From assembly GCA_021904315.1 (NCBI GenBank), contig CM038922.1, positions 310,001-374,000 on the forward strand: DNA of 64,000 nucleotides, read 5' to 3'. Under the pieces are notes generated by a model. The model saw only the letters and a list, made by a program, of their open reading frames with translations. It was not told the DNA's origin and did not search any database. A program made the position numbers and the translations under genes. Below are positions 13,467 to 25,380 of this stretch, one piece after another (within the stretch, counting starts at the first letter, position 1; each line of letters opens with the position of its first letter). This DNA is from Sphagnum magellanicum (Eukaryota > Streptophyta > Sphagnopsida > Sphagnales > Sphagnaceae).

Positions 13467-13916
13467 ATAAATCACCTACATCACAAACTTAACACCTTAC
13501 AATTTAATAATGAAAATTGTACAAAATTCGATCATTCGTAATTTATATGTTTCATGTACTAACATAGTACATTGAAAACACATTTGAGACATGGATTTAT
13601 TGGAAAATGCGAAATTTATGTGACATTTATTCATTCATAAATTCGTACTTCATATGTCAACACATTTATTTCGTGAAAAATGTATTTTCAATGCATGATA
13701 TTCATGCATAAAATGTACGAACCTGTGAATGAATGAACTTCGGACGATTCTCATTATTAATTCATCACATGTTGAATTTGTGATGTAGGTTTAAAACATG
13801 GTCTAGGTAAGAACTTAGGTGACATAATTTACACACCTTAGCCAAGATTAGCAATGTAAATTACTTTGATTGGATTAGGGTAAATAATTATAAGTTGAAA
13901 AAATAAAGATTCGAAC

Positions 13917-16900
13917 AAAGGAGGAGATTTTATAGATGGGCATCGTATTGTTTTTTCAATTTTCTTTTGTTCGATAATGTTTCATGAATCACAAACATGA
14001 GGCTCTATGGCCGTTGAAAAATTGTAAATTATATATTGTATGTACATTAATTTCATCCAATTCATTTCATCTAACTATTGGATCAAGATTAATTTAGACT
14101 CAAAGTGAACTTTTAGTTCCAAGACGTTATGCAAATTTTAAAGTTTTTTGCTTGTGTTTATGATAGCCAAATAATATCATTAAGATTTTAACTTATTTTG
14201 TATTATAATACTCGCTATACATCATTTTTTTTGGTTGAAAAGTGGTTCAACCTTACTGTGCTTTCACCCTATCGGGTATTTGTAAGCTAAAGTGGATAAC
14301 TTTTGGTGTGAAAGTCCATATTTTTTAGCACCTTTATGATTAGAATTTGTCCCATGTCAAATTGTTATTAAATTTTATGAAAAAAAGACTCATGTATGTG
14401 ATTGTGATTTAATCTAATGTGATAGAATCTTGAAATTATTTGAAGTTTAATTTTCTACACCAAATGGGGGGCTATTCATTGCATACTAGTTACAATGCGA
14501 TAGTACATAAAGGACGTGTAAATGGATTCACCATATGTTGAACTTATAATGAAACACATCAGTTTTTCTCCAAAACTCAAAAATGTGGGTAGCAATTTAA
14601 AATGGGTGTTTGCAAATCATTTGAAAGTCACATAAGAGTTTTATGGATTTTTTCATAGGCCAAATATTGATGAAAATGGTAAAGTCCATCAATATTACAT
14701 TTGTATGAATTACTATATATTTTTTCACAAACATTATTGCCTACCAGGTATTACATGGTCATGTGTTATTTTCATAAAAAAAAGATGAACAATTTTACAA
14801 GTTTATAACTTCACAATTTTTAGCTTGTAAAAAATACACTATGAAGCACACTTTTAAGGACTCAAAAAATTGGTCAAAAGTGATCCACTATAGTTTGCAA
14901 ATACCGTATTTGATATGTAACCATTGGCCTTATTGTGGCCAAACACAACCGTAACCTCTTCAAGAATGACATGGCCTTCCTTGACCAAATTCTTCGGAGC
15001 AATTCCAAACGTAGGCAATTTCATGGTTTGATTCTTATAATTCAAATCAAAACTACCATCATCTACTTCCTATGGATCCTTATTTTTGAGTTTCCCTCAA
15101 GATTTGAAGGATTTTGAAGCCATGTCACCCACACAAACTTTACAAAAATAAATTGCAAGACTACCAATAACTTGATTAAGTGAATTCAAACATTATAAGG
15201 CATTGACCCATGACATTGTAAAACCATAAACCACAAATTTGCAACAAATTTAATCAAATTCTCTACCACAAAATACATGTAAAATTTAGAAGGCCCTAAA
15301 CCAAGCTGAAACTTTACTTGAATGTGACCAACATTGTAAATCATAACCAACAAATGCAATTGAACTCCACAAATTGAAACTACGAAATGTAATAACGTTA
15401 TTTGAAACTCACATGAATGTTTTTTGACTCGTGAAATTCAATGGGTGTTGAGAAAAACACATAAGCCATAGTTACACATGCCTTCAACCACCCAGAAAAC
15501 TAATGGGTTTCCTTTTTCAACCCAAAAAAATAGACAACTTATCTTTGTAAGCAAAAATTTGAGTCATGAACAAAGTGTGCAAAGGATATTGACATATGTC
15601 ATGACCATAAATGTATGCACATACATTCATCAAACACAATATTTTAAGGAAATAAGAAGGTATGAGATAAGTGAAGTTAAATTGAAGCATAATTCTTTCC
15701 TTGTATTTTAATCACAAAAGACACCTTTGAGTTACTAGGACCTGGAGTCCAAGAATTGCAAGGAACCAAAAGGTCTATACCTAAATAAACTTGTTAATTC
15801 TACTAGGGCTAAGTTTTGGAAAAAAGAAAGATTGATAGGTGTTAGACACATTACCAAATTGAATAGTTATGGCCTACAAAATGTCAAAGCTTAAAGTTCT
15901 CCGTGTTAGAATAAGGCCCTCCGTAAATCCCTTCATGTTGATTTTTAGTGAAACACAAGGACTTATCACTTTGTTGCCTTGAGGGTTACTTGTAACAAAA
16001 TCTAATCAGCACAAAACATTTCGGGGAGTATGGCAATGAAGGATACCACTTTGGGTTGGTGGAAAAATCTTGCCAATGTTCCTAATAGCTCACACTTGAA
16101 CTATCTAATTGTTGAAGCCTCTCAAACCTTTTAATGGTCCAATCAAATTCAAATCTCATACAATTTGGAAACTTTTATTTGTACTGCCTAGGTAAATTCA
16201 TCATAAATGCACATAATTCACATATGTTGCAATGTAATGAAACTACAAGATGGAAGGAATTGACATAGGAGCAAACACAAGGACAACAACAATACCAAGT
16301 TTAGTTATGGGGGAACAAATGAAGGCAAAATGGGAAAGTGAGTTGACCAAAAACTTGCCCCAACTTGGAAGTAGATTACAACAAAGACAAAATGAGGTAA
16401 AACATTCATGAATTGATTTTAATCCACATGTGTGTGTGGTCCAATTTGTTGGCCCCTTATTTAAATCAACAATCCAAAATAATCAAACAAAGGAATCTCT
16501 TAAACCGACATTGGGCTTAAAACTAAGTCCTTTTCATCTTGGTTGGTACACCTTAATGAGTTTGCCCCATTTTTAGTAGTGGCAACAACCACCAAATTTT
16601 TAACAACTTTCTTGAATTTTTGCCATACGTGTTTTTAATAAATTGTTTTTGGCCACACACACCATAAACTAAAAATGAAAAAAAAAAAAAACTACTTCCT
16701 AGTCTTCATTTTTGAAGAATGCAAGTACCATGACATCATCATGAGGACCTTGATTTTTGTCTTTTAGGTTGTACATATTAGTATTTGTGATATTAGATAG
16801 TACTTAATATTATCATTGTTGGTCAAATTTTAATCTCTTTGAGCTTTCAAACTAGGATTTTTTTTTTCAATTTCTTGATGGAGCCAATGTGGTGAACATC

Positions 16901-17866
16901 CCTATAAAAATTCCAATTTAATCGATGACATTATTTCAAGGAATTCATAAAACTATAGCCAATAGACATAAATGTGGTGACACCCTCCTTTGGAAAATTG
17001 TTTTATGTTGCATGTTAGGTGATTTTTTTTCAAAAAAAGGTAGTTTGCAACAAAATATTCAATTTTCAGAAAATTGTGTCACTTCTTGGCAATTTTTAGC
17101 TAAAAAACAAAAGTCTCAAACCAAGTTGTTAAAAAAAATGGAAAGTATTGTAATACGTACTTTACCACTACGAGAATCTCAAGAAGATAGTAATGGTGAT
17201 AATGAAATGTATTACAACTATTTTTTAGATATTTTTTTCCTCTACCACTTCCCATGACAATGCAAGTAATCCATTTGAATGTATGGAAAAGTACAACTAT
17301 TTTTCAGATTTAAGTTTTGCTTGAATTGTTGTTTCTTGCCACTAGCCTTGACAAGGCAAGTCACCCATTTGAATGTATGGAAAAATATTCCAACTATTTT
17401 TCAGAAAATGTGTTTGATTTTTCTTTCCTACCCCTAGCCACAACAAGGAAAGTAACCCATTTGAATCTATGGACAAGTACTACAAATGTTTTTCAAATTA
17501 AATTTTTTCTTGAATTTTTTTTCCTATCATTAACCATGATGAGCAAGCAACCCATTTGAATGATTGGAAAAGTATTACAACTATTTTTCAGATTTAATTT
17601 TTCTTGAATTATTTTTTCTTACCACTAGTCATGACAAGGCAAGTAACTCATTTGAATGCATCGAAAAAGTACTACAATTTTTCAGATTTACATTTTTTCT
17701 TGGTTTCTTTTTTCAAACCACTAGCCGTGTCAAGGCTAGTAACCCATTCGAATGTACGGAGGAGTGGCATATTGGTGCACAAAGCGTAGGTGAGCTACCC
17801 TACTTGGAAAAACTCTAGTAAGGTACATATGCATCATAAACTGATGAATTTTGGAATCTTTGAAAT
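13917..17866. repeat. 3.9-kb unidentified repeat, copy A
   Basis: Matches 44187-48124 (copy B) in the same orientation over nearly its whole length with only scattered differences, mostly single bases and 1-3-base indels. The left limit is near AAAGGAGGA..TTTATAGATGGGCAT. The right limit is after GATGAATTTTGGAATCTTT, where the copies diverge abruptly. There is no TG/CA terminus, obvious TSD or recognisable transposase. A 110-codon plus-strand frame (16925-17257, starting MTLFQGIHKT) stays open in copy B, and a minus-strand frame (14854-15045) matches 45125-45316. Neither resembles a family I know. It may be a non-autonomous transposon or a segmental duplication. Confidence 0.85.
17214..17760. 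repeat. Six-unit minisatellite inside repeat copy A, about 80-97 bp per unit
   Basis: Successive units contain ACAACTATTTTTCAGATTTA, a T-rich stretch, CCACTAGCC.TGACAAGGCAAGTAA and CCATTTGAATGTATGGAAAA. About six diverged units are recognisable. The same array lies in copy B at 47475-48025, so it predates the duplication. Confidence 0.8.
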
Positions 17867-19653
17867 TTTTTTGGAATAGAACAAGTTATTTATTAAGCAT
17901 GACAATTTGTTTCAAACCCAAATTGTAAACTAGTTGTTCATAACAAAGTTGTTCCTATTCAACATTTTATTATTGAAATTCAATTGGCCATCTATTTGAA
18001 AAATCAAAAGAAGGTAAGGATCACAAATGGACAATTTGAGTGCGATTGAATGATTATCAATGCTTATAAGACGTTCAATAAATTTGTGTCTCCTCAAGAA
18101 AGGTTTCATTTTCTAATCATAGATTAGCACTAGCAATGTGATTCTTCAATTAAATGGACCCTTCCAAACCCATGGTTTTCTTTGATTTGTGTAGTGACAC
18201 TTTCTCCAAAGATTCATTCTAATTACACACATGTGTTTCAATTACCATTATATATTGATGCAACTTGCAATATCAATTGATTTTTGTTATCATCGATGTT
18301 GTCTATATGAGCAAAGACATGAGCAAGGAGGAAAACTAAAAGATTGTAGAAGCATATTAATTGACCTTTGATATTAAAAAAAAGACAAACATGTTTTAAA
18401 ACATGTCCAATTCCTCTTATCAACAAGTTGACATTGTGTTCACTAAATATGGAATTCACACCCTAACTAACATTATCGTTATTGACCCAACATAAGTAGA
18501 TTTATTTTTTCAATCTTGAGCAATTCAAGGATTTGTTGCCTCCCACGCAAATCAAGCCAAAGAAAGGAGTTGTTGTGGTCGACACCCCACGAATCAATTC
18601 CTCCTTCTAGTAATTGAGGTATTTGGATGTCTACACAAATATGTTAATGTGTTCTTACACGATTGTGCCAATGTTATTTGGAACTTGAAAAAGTCAGAAG
18701 GCCCTCCTCTTTTTGTCTTGATTACTTTTTTTCATCAAAAAATTTCAATTACGTTGCAAAGGATGCAAACATCCTCCATCTTAAGTTGGGCAGTAGCGAT
18801 AGGCCTAGCTACTTTCCGACTTTCACCCCTTTAGGATACAACCCCCGATCACCACTAATGACCTATTACAGGCGGTTAGTTGTTGAGATGGAGAGATTTT
18901 GACATTAGTTCGTGCTAACTTGATGTCCAGTAAATTCTCCCTTTTTTATTCCTTTGCACATTTATAAATGAAGTCTTCCCCTACTTGTTATTGTGGTGCC
19001 AATTTTCGACCAGAAAAAAATTTAAAATTGACCTACTCAAAGGATTTCTCATGGGAAAAAAATGACCCAAATTCCCCAGATTTTGAAAGAATATCTTTCC
19101 CAAACCACCAGACTTTTAGACCTATTTCCAGTAGGTAGCCAAGAATATAGAAGGATTCTGCTTTTTCTTGTTTTTTCCTACTTTCATATATTGCTCAATA
19201 GGTGGCTGACCGCAGAGTCTATTCTCCCCTTCTATTCATTAGCTGCCTTGAGAATTCAGTACACCGACTCTAAGGAACTCAAACTTTAAAAAGTAACTTT
19301 GTGGCACGGACTTTAAGGAACTCCAAATTCAAGCGTCAAAGAGGTCACCCTGCTGGCTGACTTTCAAGCACAGTGCAGTCTGCTCTATCCCATTCCCCTT
19401 TGAAAGAAGGATTAAAAGGGCCCCCTTCCTCTCTATTTCTCACTCAAGTCTGCATCTGAGCTTGTGCACTCAACTCTCTCTCACTCTCACACACACACTC
19501 AACTCTTCCTCAGAGACAAGTGAGAATCTGGCAGCTAGCTGGTTACCAGCCTTGATCAACTGTCTTGGTTTTCCATCTCCGTTTCTTAAGCTCACGACTC
19601 TGTAAACTTTTGCTGTACAACTTTTCTTTTGGGGGGGGGTGAGTTCAGCAAAC
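17867..19653. other. Intergenic region with the probable promoter of the Bet v 1-like gene
   Basis: No gene is recognised. The first 1.4 kb is AT-rich repeat-like DNA. From about 19300 the base composition rises and CT-rich leader-like sequence appears (19430-19520). A weak TATA-like ATTAAAAGG at about 19411 lies 240 bases before the start codon and is the best core-promoter candidate. A run of ten G precedes the start codon (about 19631-19640). Confidence 0.5.
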
Positions 19654-21070
19654 ATGGTTCAGCAGACTCTTTCTCACACCCTGGTCGTTGACGTCCCAGT
19701 TGATGACCTTTGGGAGGTTGCCAAGCAATTTGATGAAATCCTCCCTGCCTTGGAGCCCGATTACTTCACCAAGACCACTTACATCAAAGGAGTTGCTGGT
19801 GAGCCAGGCAGTATTCGTCTCATCAAACCAGGCCCTGGTATTACTACCTACCTACCCTCTGATTTAGAATTGTGTAATTTGGTGTTACCAAACTCCACCC
19901 CTGAACCCACTCTTCACCCAAGTATAAGATCTTCCTGGGGGTTTTTTGCGGGATTTCTTTGTTTTGGGTTGGTTTGGTAGACTTCAATGCTGGTTCGTAA
20001 TATGATTTGGAGATTCATATCAACACATTCTGTTGTTCATTTGTTTTCAATGTTTGGTTGGATGCCTTGCCTCCATAGCTGTCCCACATGCCCATGAACG
20101 GAAAGATCGTCTGGACTTTTTCGATGAGGAAACCAAGACTCATGGGAACACAGTTCTTGAAGATGATCCTCGCTATAACAATGTTACCAATGTGATGAAG
20201 TGGAGAGCCTCTGGAAAATCATCCACTGAGGCAACCTTGACTTTAACCTATGAACCAGTTGGAGATGCACCACCTCCCGAACACTTCAAGGAGGGATTCA
20301 TTAAGGTGACGAAGACTTTGGCGAAGGCAACTAAGTCAAGACAGACTTTGACCCATACTGAAACTTTTGATGCATCCCCCAATGCGGTATGGAAGGCCGT
20401 CTACAAGTTCGATGACTTCCTCCCCAAGTACTTGCAGGATGTCTTTGTACCAGTGACAAAGCTCTCAGGAGAATACTATGGTAAACCTGGTGTCATCCGA
20501 ATTGTCAAGTTTGGCCCTGGTATGGAAATATGCCTTTAATTCCCATACCTTTTTCATGAAACCTAAATTCCACGTCCATGTGCTTTTCAAACAAAATATT
20601 TTGCCAACAGTTTTCTTTAGAAATAAATGAATACTGGTTCTTGCATTACCCGTTTATTGTTCTCCTAAAATTCCTGCTAATTGCATATATAATTGACACC
20701 ATATTCTTAGAAATTGTTGGTGATAGGTGAACATGCACTTTTCATAGTTTTGTTTTTTCCCTTATGTATGGTATGACTTTGTGCAGCCGCCCCAACGACT
20801 GGAGAATTTTGGGAGCGGGTGGACCTCTTGGACGATGCAACCAGGACTATCAGTGTCTCATTGTTGAAAGGTGATCCCCGTTATCCTTATCTTAGAACCA
20901 CCCAAGTGCTTAGCCCTGGAGCTGTTAAGGGCACCACCGATGCGGTTTGGACTGCCACGTACGTTGCAGCCGGTAATGCAGGCCCTCCTGAAAGCCACAA
21001 GGGTCTGTATGTTGAAGTGAGCAAACTTCTTCGTGCTGAATTGAAAGCCAACCCAGAGGCTTATGCCTAG
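19654..21070 (+). CDS. Tandem double-domain Bet v 1 / SRPBCC (PR-10/MLP-like) protein, 3 exons
   Basis: Exons 19654-19837, 20079-20519 and 20787-21070 give 909 bases (302 aa plus stop). Both donors read CCTG|GTAT and all phases agree. The protein is two Bet v 1-like domains in line. Domain 1 (about 1-149) starts QTLSHTLVVDVPVDDLWEV and has a glycine-rich GEPGSIRLIKPGPG loop. Domain 2 (about 150-302) starts QTLTHTETFDASPNAVWKAV and repeats the loop as GKPGVIRIVKFGPG. Both carry a GDPRY or DDPRY motif and a C-terminal amphipathic helix. Single-domain members are about 150-160 aa and bind hydrophobic ligands such as hormones or alkaloid precursors in the cytosol; the ligand here is unknown. Each domain is split by a phase-1 intron at the same place (codons 62 and 209), as in classic PR-10 genes, so the gene likely arose by tandem duplication and fusion of a one-intron gene. 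Confidence 0.85.
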
Positions 21071-22190
21071 AAAATATTATTTTTTCTTCTCATGGGTTAT
21101 GCGTGGTTTCTCTTTACATAAAAGAGTTACAATCCAGCAATCTGAGTTTTGAGATCTCCTTTAAAACTCAACTTTTCCTACATCAAAATTTAGGATTTAT
21201 ATGGAAGTAATTTGTCTCGTTCCCCATAAGAATGATATGAAAATCATAATTAGTCAATATTGTTATAGATTCAAAAAATTTGGTTTGGAAGTAATCATGT
21301 ATCCTTGCCCAAGTTTTGAAACAAGACATTATGGTGTTTAAATAGCTTGATCTATTTAAGTTCCGGTTGTGTGGTCAGCGACTGCAATTTAGAATGGATT
21401 GTGGCAAATATGTGGGTGATGACTATTATGGCATCTTGTCGAACAGGATTGCCAAGTTTGTGTTTAGATTTTATCAATAAAGCATCATTGATGCCAACCT
21501 ATGATCAATTTTCTCTCGCACTTCCGTGAGCACTTTTTCTTTACATCATGTGGTAGAGTTGTTAGGGAACTCATTAGAATTGATAGTAGTGGACATATAA
21601 TGGAATGAGTTTTCCGGTTTGCAAATGGACTCTAAGTAATAAACATCTTGATCTATGAATCATACACACGATGGCATTGATACATCATTTGAACACAATT
21701 CTTGTTTTGGGTGGAGTTTTTTCAAATTCTCAAGAAATTGCTGAAACACTAAACCATAATGAATTGAACCCTCGCACTAAAAAGGGACAGATATGATTCT
21801 TGTGTTACATTCATAACACAAGCATTTAGACCCACTTCATAAAACCCTTGAATGCCATGATGAAACATGAAATGATCTTATTGAGATGAGAAGACTGTCA
21901 CAATGGGTTTCACAATTTTACCAAATGCCCAGATCGATGTAGTTTGTGCTGAAGATAGGGATCCAACTTCAAGTAGCTCAATATTGGACTACATGGGTTT
22001 CACAATACTCCACAACAACATTCAAGCAATACATAGAACAACTGTTGAGTGCATCCCATTCTTTTTGTCACCTCCAATGAGTTCCTTTGTCTCACCCTAG
22101 AGAACCCACGTAATCCTAACCGAGTCAAAGGGGGTGTTCATTGATCAAAGGTGGCTAAATTTCAAAAAGTGCAAGGGGCAGCAGCATCTC
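21071..22190. other. 3' flank and intergenic DNA, no gene seen
   Basis: Apart from the probable 3' UTR directly after 21070, nothing is recognised. A TGGGTTTCACAAT block occurs twice (about 21904 and 21991), a minor local duplication. Confidence 0.5.
21477..21482 (+). terminator. Candidate poly(A) signal AATAAA after the Bet v 1-like gene
   Basis: Canonical AATAAA about 410 bases beyond the stop codon. It is the first perfect hexamer I noticed downstream, though plants often use degenerate signals nearer the stop. Confidence 0.25.
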
Positions 22191-22699
22191 AGGGGTTTTG
22201 CTGAACTCAAAACTAATCTATAGTCATTTCACTGTATCCATTGCAGAACAGAACATTAACAATGTACAGCATGCAGCAGGATTCCCGATAGACAGGGAAC
22301 AGAAAGGAGTAGCTTCTCTTCTCAGAGAATTCACTCTAAGAATTGGAAAGATGACCAAAACTGGAAGAAACAACTTCTCTCATGAAATGCATTTGCAGCA
22401 CATCAACATTGGACACACAAATAAACAGAAAGAGAAGGAAGCAATATTTGGAACATGTCAAATAACCATTTGGTAACAGATGGTTGCAGAAAATTGGAAG
22501 ATGAACAATTACAGAACCAGGCATGGACTCAGAAAACAATGGAAGCAGGAAATGTGAAACACCACCATTAACATGACTGACTATTCAAGAAACCCAGGAA
22601 AAAAAACCACCAAATAATTTGCCTAAGCACTGAGGCCATTTGATAACAGCAGTGATATGTCTCAATCCCTCATCATCTGAGGAAGAACAGAAAGACCAT

Positions 22700-23145
22700 G
22701 CAGACATTGGAAACTCCTGCACAGACCAAGTCACACACTGACAATCACCCCATGGTAGACACCTTATGGCAAAGCACCATACAGAATTATAGGCAAGAGA
22801 ACCCCACTAGTTGCTCAGAACAGGTAAAGACAAGCATTGTAAGTTCCAAAGGCAAAATTGGCTTCGAAACTTACCCCTGGTCTGCCAAAAATCCTGAGCA
22901 CCAATACCAAACCCACTTTTGCAGTCGCCAAAGAAACTGAACAAATTTCAGCACTGACAGCAGCTCCCCATGAGACAGACCAGACAGACATTGGACACTC
23001 CCACACAGACCAAATATTGTCGTTGAAACTTACCCCCGGTCTGCCAAAATTCCTCAGGACAAATACCCTGCCAAATCCCCTCTTGCAGTCACCCAAAGAA
23101 ACTCAACAAATTTCAGCACTCACAACAGATACCCATGAGAATGTA
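22700..23145. repeat. 159-bp tandem duplication with a partial third copy
   Basis: The segment with GAAACTTACCCC.GGTCTGCCAAAA begins at 22866 and recurs at 23025. Both copies continue through TTGCAGTC.CC, AAAGAAACT.AACAAATTTCAGCACT and CCATGAGA. A CAGACATTGGA.ACTCC..CACAGACCAA block at 22701 recurs at 22985. A plus-strand frame (22858-23346) stays open through the duplication, but its residues do not resemble a known family and I do not call it a gene. Confidence 0.75.
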
Positions 23146-23437
23146 GGGTTGCAAAGACAACAGGATTGGTCTGTTAAGGCTATTAAGGTACTCAAAACTT
23201 TTCTTAGCTTGATCAGAAAACAGCAACCCCTGGCTCTAAAAGCGTCCCTCATAAATATGAAGCATGATCAATGTTCTATGTCAAGAAAGATCCACTCACA
23301 GGGATTTAAAGAAAACCACTGTCCACTACAAGGAAAGACTACATGACCTCATGCTTAGAAAGGGCTCTCTGCTTACTGCTCCCTTGAGGACCGTTCTTCA
23401 CTGGTCTCTGATGTCCATGATCCCAATGAGATAGTGA

Positions 23438-24752
23438 CTAAGAAGGTTTTTGGAGACTGAAAGTGTTCAAACCAAACGCCTCTGGAGCATTTTCATTTAG
23501 GGCTTTGAATGCATCCTTGCCATACTCTGGTTTCTCATTGCTGTGAGGAGCTTCACTGCTCTTGACACTAGATGGGATAAGTGGTGACATACGAGTCTGC
23601 TGCCCATCAACACCCACAACCCCTTTGTATACGGACATGGCTTGAGCCATCATTGCAGCTGGATCAGATGCATTACTGGGGAGCAGCATGGTGGTGCTCT
23701 CCTTTGCAAGATTACTGAATGCTTGCAAATACTGCTCAGCAATACGCAGCGATGCAGCCTCAGACCCACCCTCTGCTCGAATGGCCTCTCATAGCACCTT
23801 GATCCCCTTGGAAGTTGCTTGCGCCCTGGCAAAAATAGCTTCCGCCTCTCCCCGTGCCCTATTCACTTGCTCCATCATTGCTGCCTCTGACTCCAAAATC
23901 ACTGAACTCTTCTTTCCATCTGCAATATTTATGTTGGCCTGTCTCTCTCCCTCAGATTCCAGCACTTGAGCTCTCTTCCTTCGTTCTGCCTCTGCTTGCA
24001 TCTCCATGGCTCACCTGACCCCAGGTGGCGGTGAGATGTCTGGGATCTCATACCTCATGCATTGGAGACCCCAATCTGTTGCAGCTTCATTGATCGCCTT
24101 TACAAGATTCTCATTCAGCATATCCCGCTCCTCAAAAGTTTTGTCCAGAGTGATCTTGCCAAGCTCACTTCGCATCGTGGTCTGGCCAAGCTGCATGATA
24201 GCATAGATGGGATTCTCAACCCCATACGATGCACGAATTGGGTCTACAATCTTGAGGTACAAGACTCCATCAATCGAAATGCTCACATTATCTTTCGTGG
24301 CCATCTGGTTTGGAATAGGGATTGCCTCTTCCTTCAAAGAATGCACGTATGCAATTTTATCCACAAAAGGAATCATGACATGAATGCCAGACCCTAAAGT
24401 TTTGTGGTACTTCCCAAATCTCTCTATCACAAATGCACTCTTCTCAGGCACGATGCGTATCCCCCAATTCGTTGGAGGCAATACTTCATATCTGAAGCTC
24501 GGATCGTCCCGCCCGCTCTTGAACCCATGCCTGAATGTCATTGTAGTCCATCCTGAAGAAGTTCCTCTCTTCAAAACCTCGACTCTCAATTCCTTCTCAG
24601 CAACGCTTTGAGGCTGGCTGTAGAGAAACGGCAAAGATTGTGAAGACACTGACAAATCCTTCTGCTGCTGCTTCGCTGCTGCTCCATGGAATGTCCTAAT
24701 CAGACCCCTAACCCTAACCTGAGATCTCCTTCACGCTTCTTCGACACGCCAT
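23438..24752 (-). pseudogene. Stomatin-like protein (mitochondrial SLP, SPFH family) processed pseudogene
   Basis: Intronless copy of a SLP1/SLP2-type gene; the functional family acts in the inner mitochondrial membrane as a scaffold for respiratory complexes and proteases. Upstream of 24655 a presequence-like stretch ([16 protein letters not shown]) is out of frame with the likely ATG at 24752, indicating a small frameshift. The SPFH core runs from [19 protein letters not shown] to [13 protein letters not shown]. An in-frame TGA follows at 24008-24010 where functional proteins continue into AMEMQAEAERRKRA. A second in-frame TGA (23786-23788) follows ATSKGIKVL. The frame then resumes with EAIRAEGGSEAASLRIAEQY and ends near 23438. 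Two nonsense codons, a presequence frameshift and absence of introns suggest a retrocopy; no poly(A) tail or target duplication was found. The rest of the frame is open, so decay is recent. Confidence 0.8.
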
Positions 24753-25305
24753 AGCTGAATCTCTTCCTTTATCTTTCTGATTCCCGAGTCTTTTCAGGAT
24801 GGAATCTCTAACTTTTCTTGTTCAATCGACCCCAAATAAGACCGGAAAGAACGGGGAGCGGCGGGGGGTAAATAAAAGGGAGGAAGAAAGGATTCCGCTT
24901 CACTATCTGGCTCAACGCTTCCCGATTCTTGCTCTATAAACCCTAGGATGCAATCAAACCTCTGTGTTCTGTTCTTGTTTCTTCATGCTACCATGCTAGA
25001 GAAACCCCATGAAAGAAAGATGAGGAAAAAAGGAATAATATTAAGGGGAGGAGAAAAGAAAACCCAGAACCAGAACCTGTCTGTCGCAATCTCTTGACCT
25101 AAAAACTCATTTTTGATATTCTAAAAAGACTCAGTCCATAAAGCAAGAGGATCTAATCCATTGTGGGTGCAAACCGTGCAGTCTCGCGATCTGCATCCGA
25201 TACACATAACCCCGCAAAATGGGTTGCCTGAGAACCAGACAAAATGCTACAAGCTTTTGGCGCGACCGTCGTGAATTTGAGATGTCTTATGGCGTATATA
25301 TAATA
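24753..25305. other. Flank between the SLP pseudogene and the Helitron end
   Basis: No gene is seen. The DNA is less AT-rich than the desert and could include the parent gene's 5' leader carried into the retrocopy. It ends in an AT-rich GTATATATAATA run, into which the Helitron 3' end is joined. Confidence 0.45.
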
Positions 25306-25335
25306 CTAGTGTGAACCCTGTGCCTAATGCACAGG
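25306..25335 (-). other. Helitron 3' terminus: hairpin plus CTAG
   Basis: On the minus strand a CCTGTGC / GCACAGG stem with a five-base loop (25317-25335 on the plus axis) is followed by a short spacer and terminal CTAG (25306-25309), then host T. This is the diagnostic Helitron 3' signal. The same structure with one stem mismatch occurs at 49184-49213. Confidence 0.85.
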
Positions 25336-25380
25336 TGTGTGTGTATTTGATGGTACATATTACAAAATTACAACTACAAA

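Noticed and set aside
23438..24752. Functional stomatin-like gene
   Set aside because: Two in-frame TGA codons and a shifted presequence interrupt it, and nuclear plant genes do not recode TGA this way. No introns could remove the stops without losing conserved residues.
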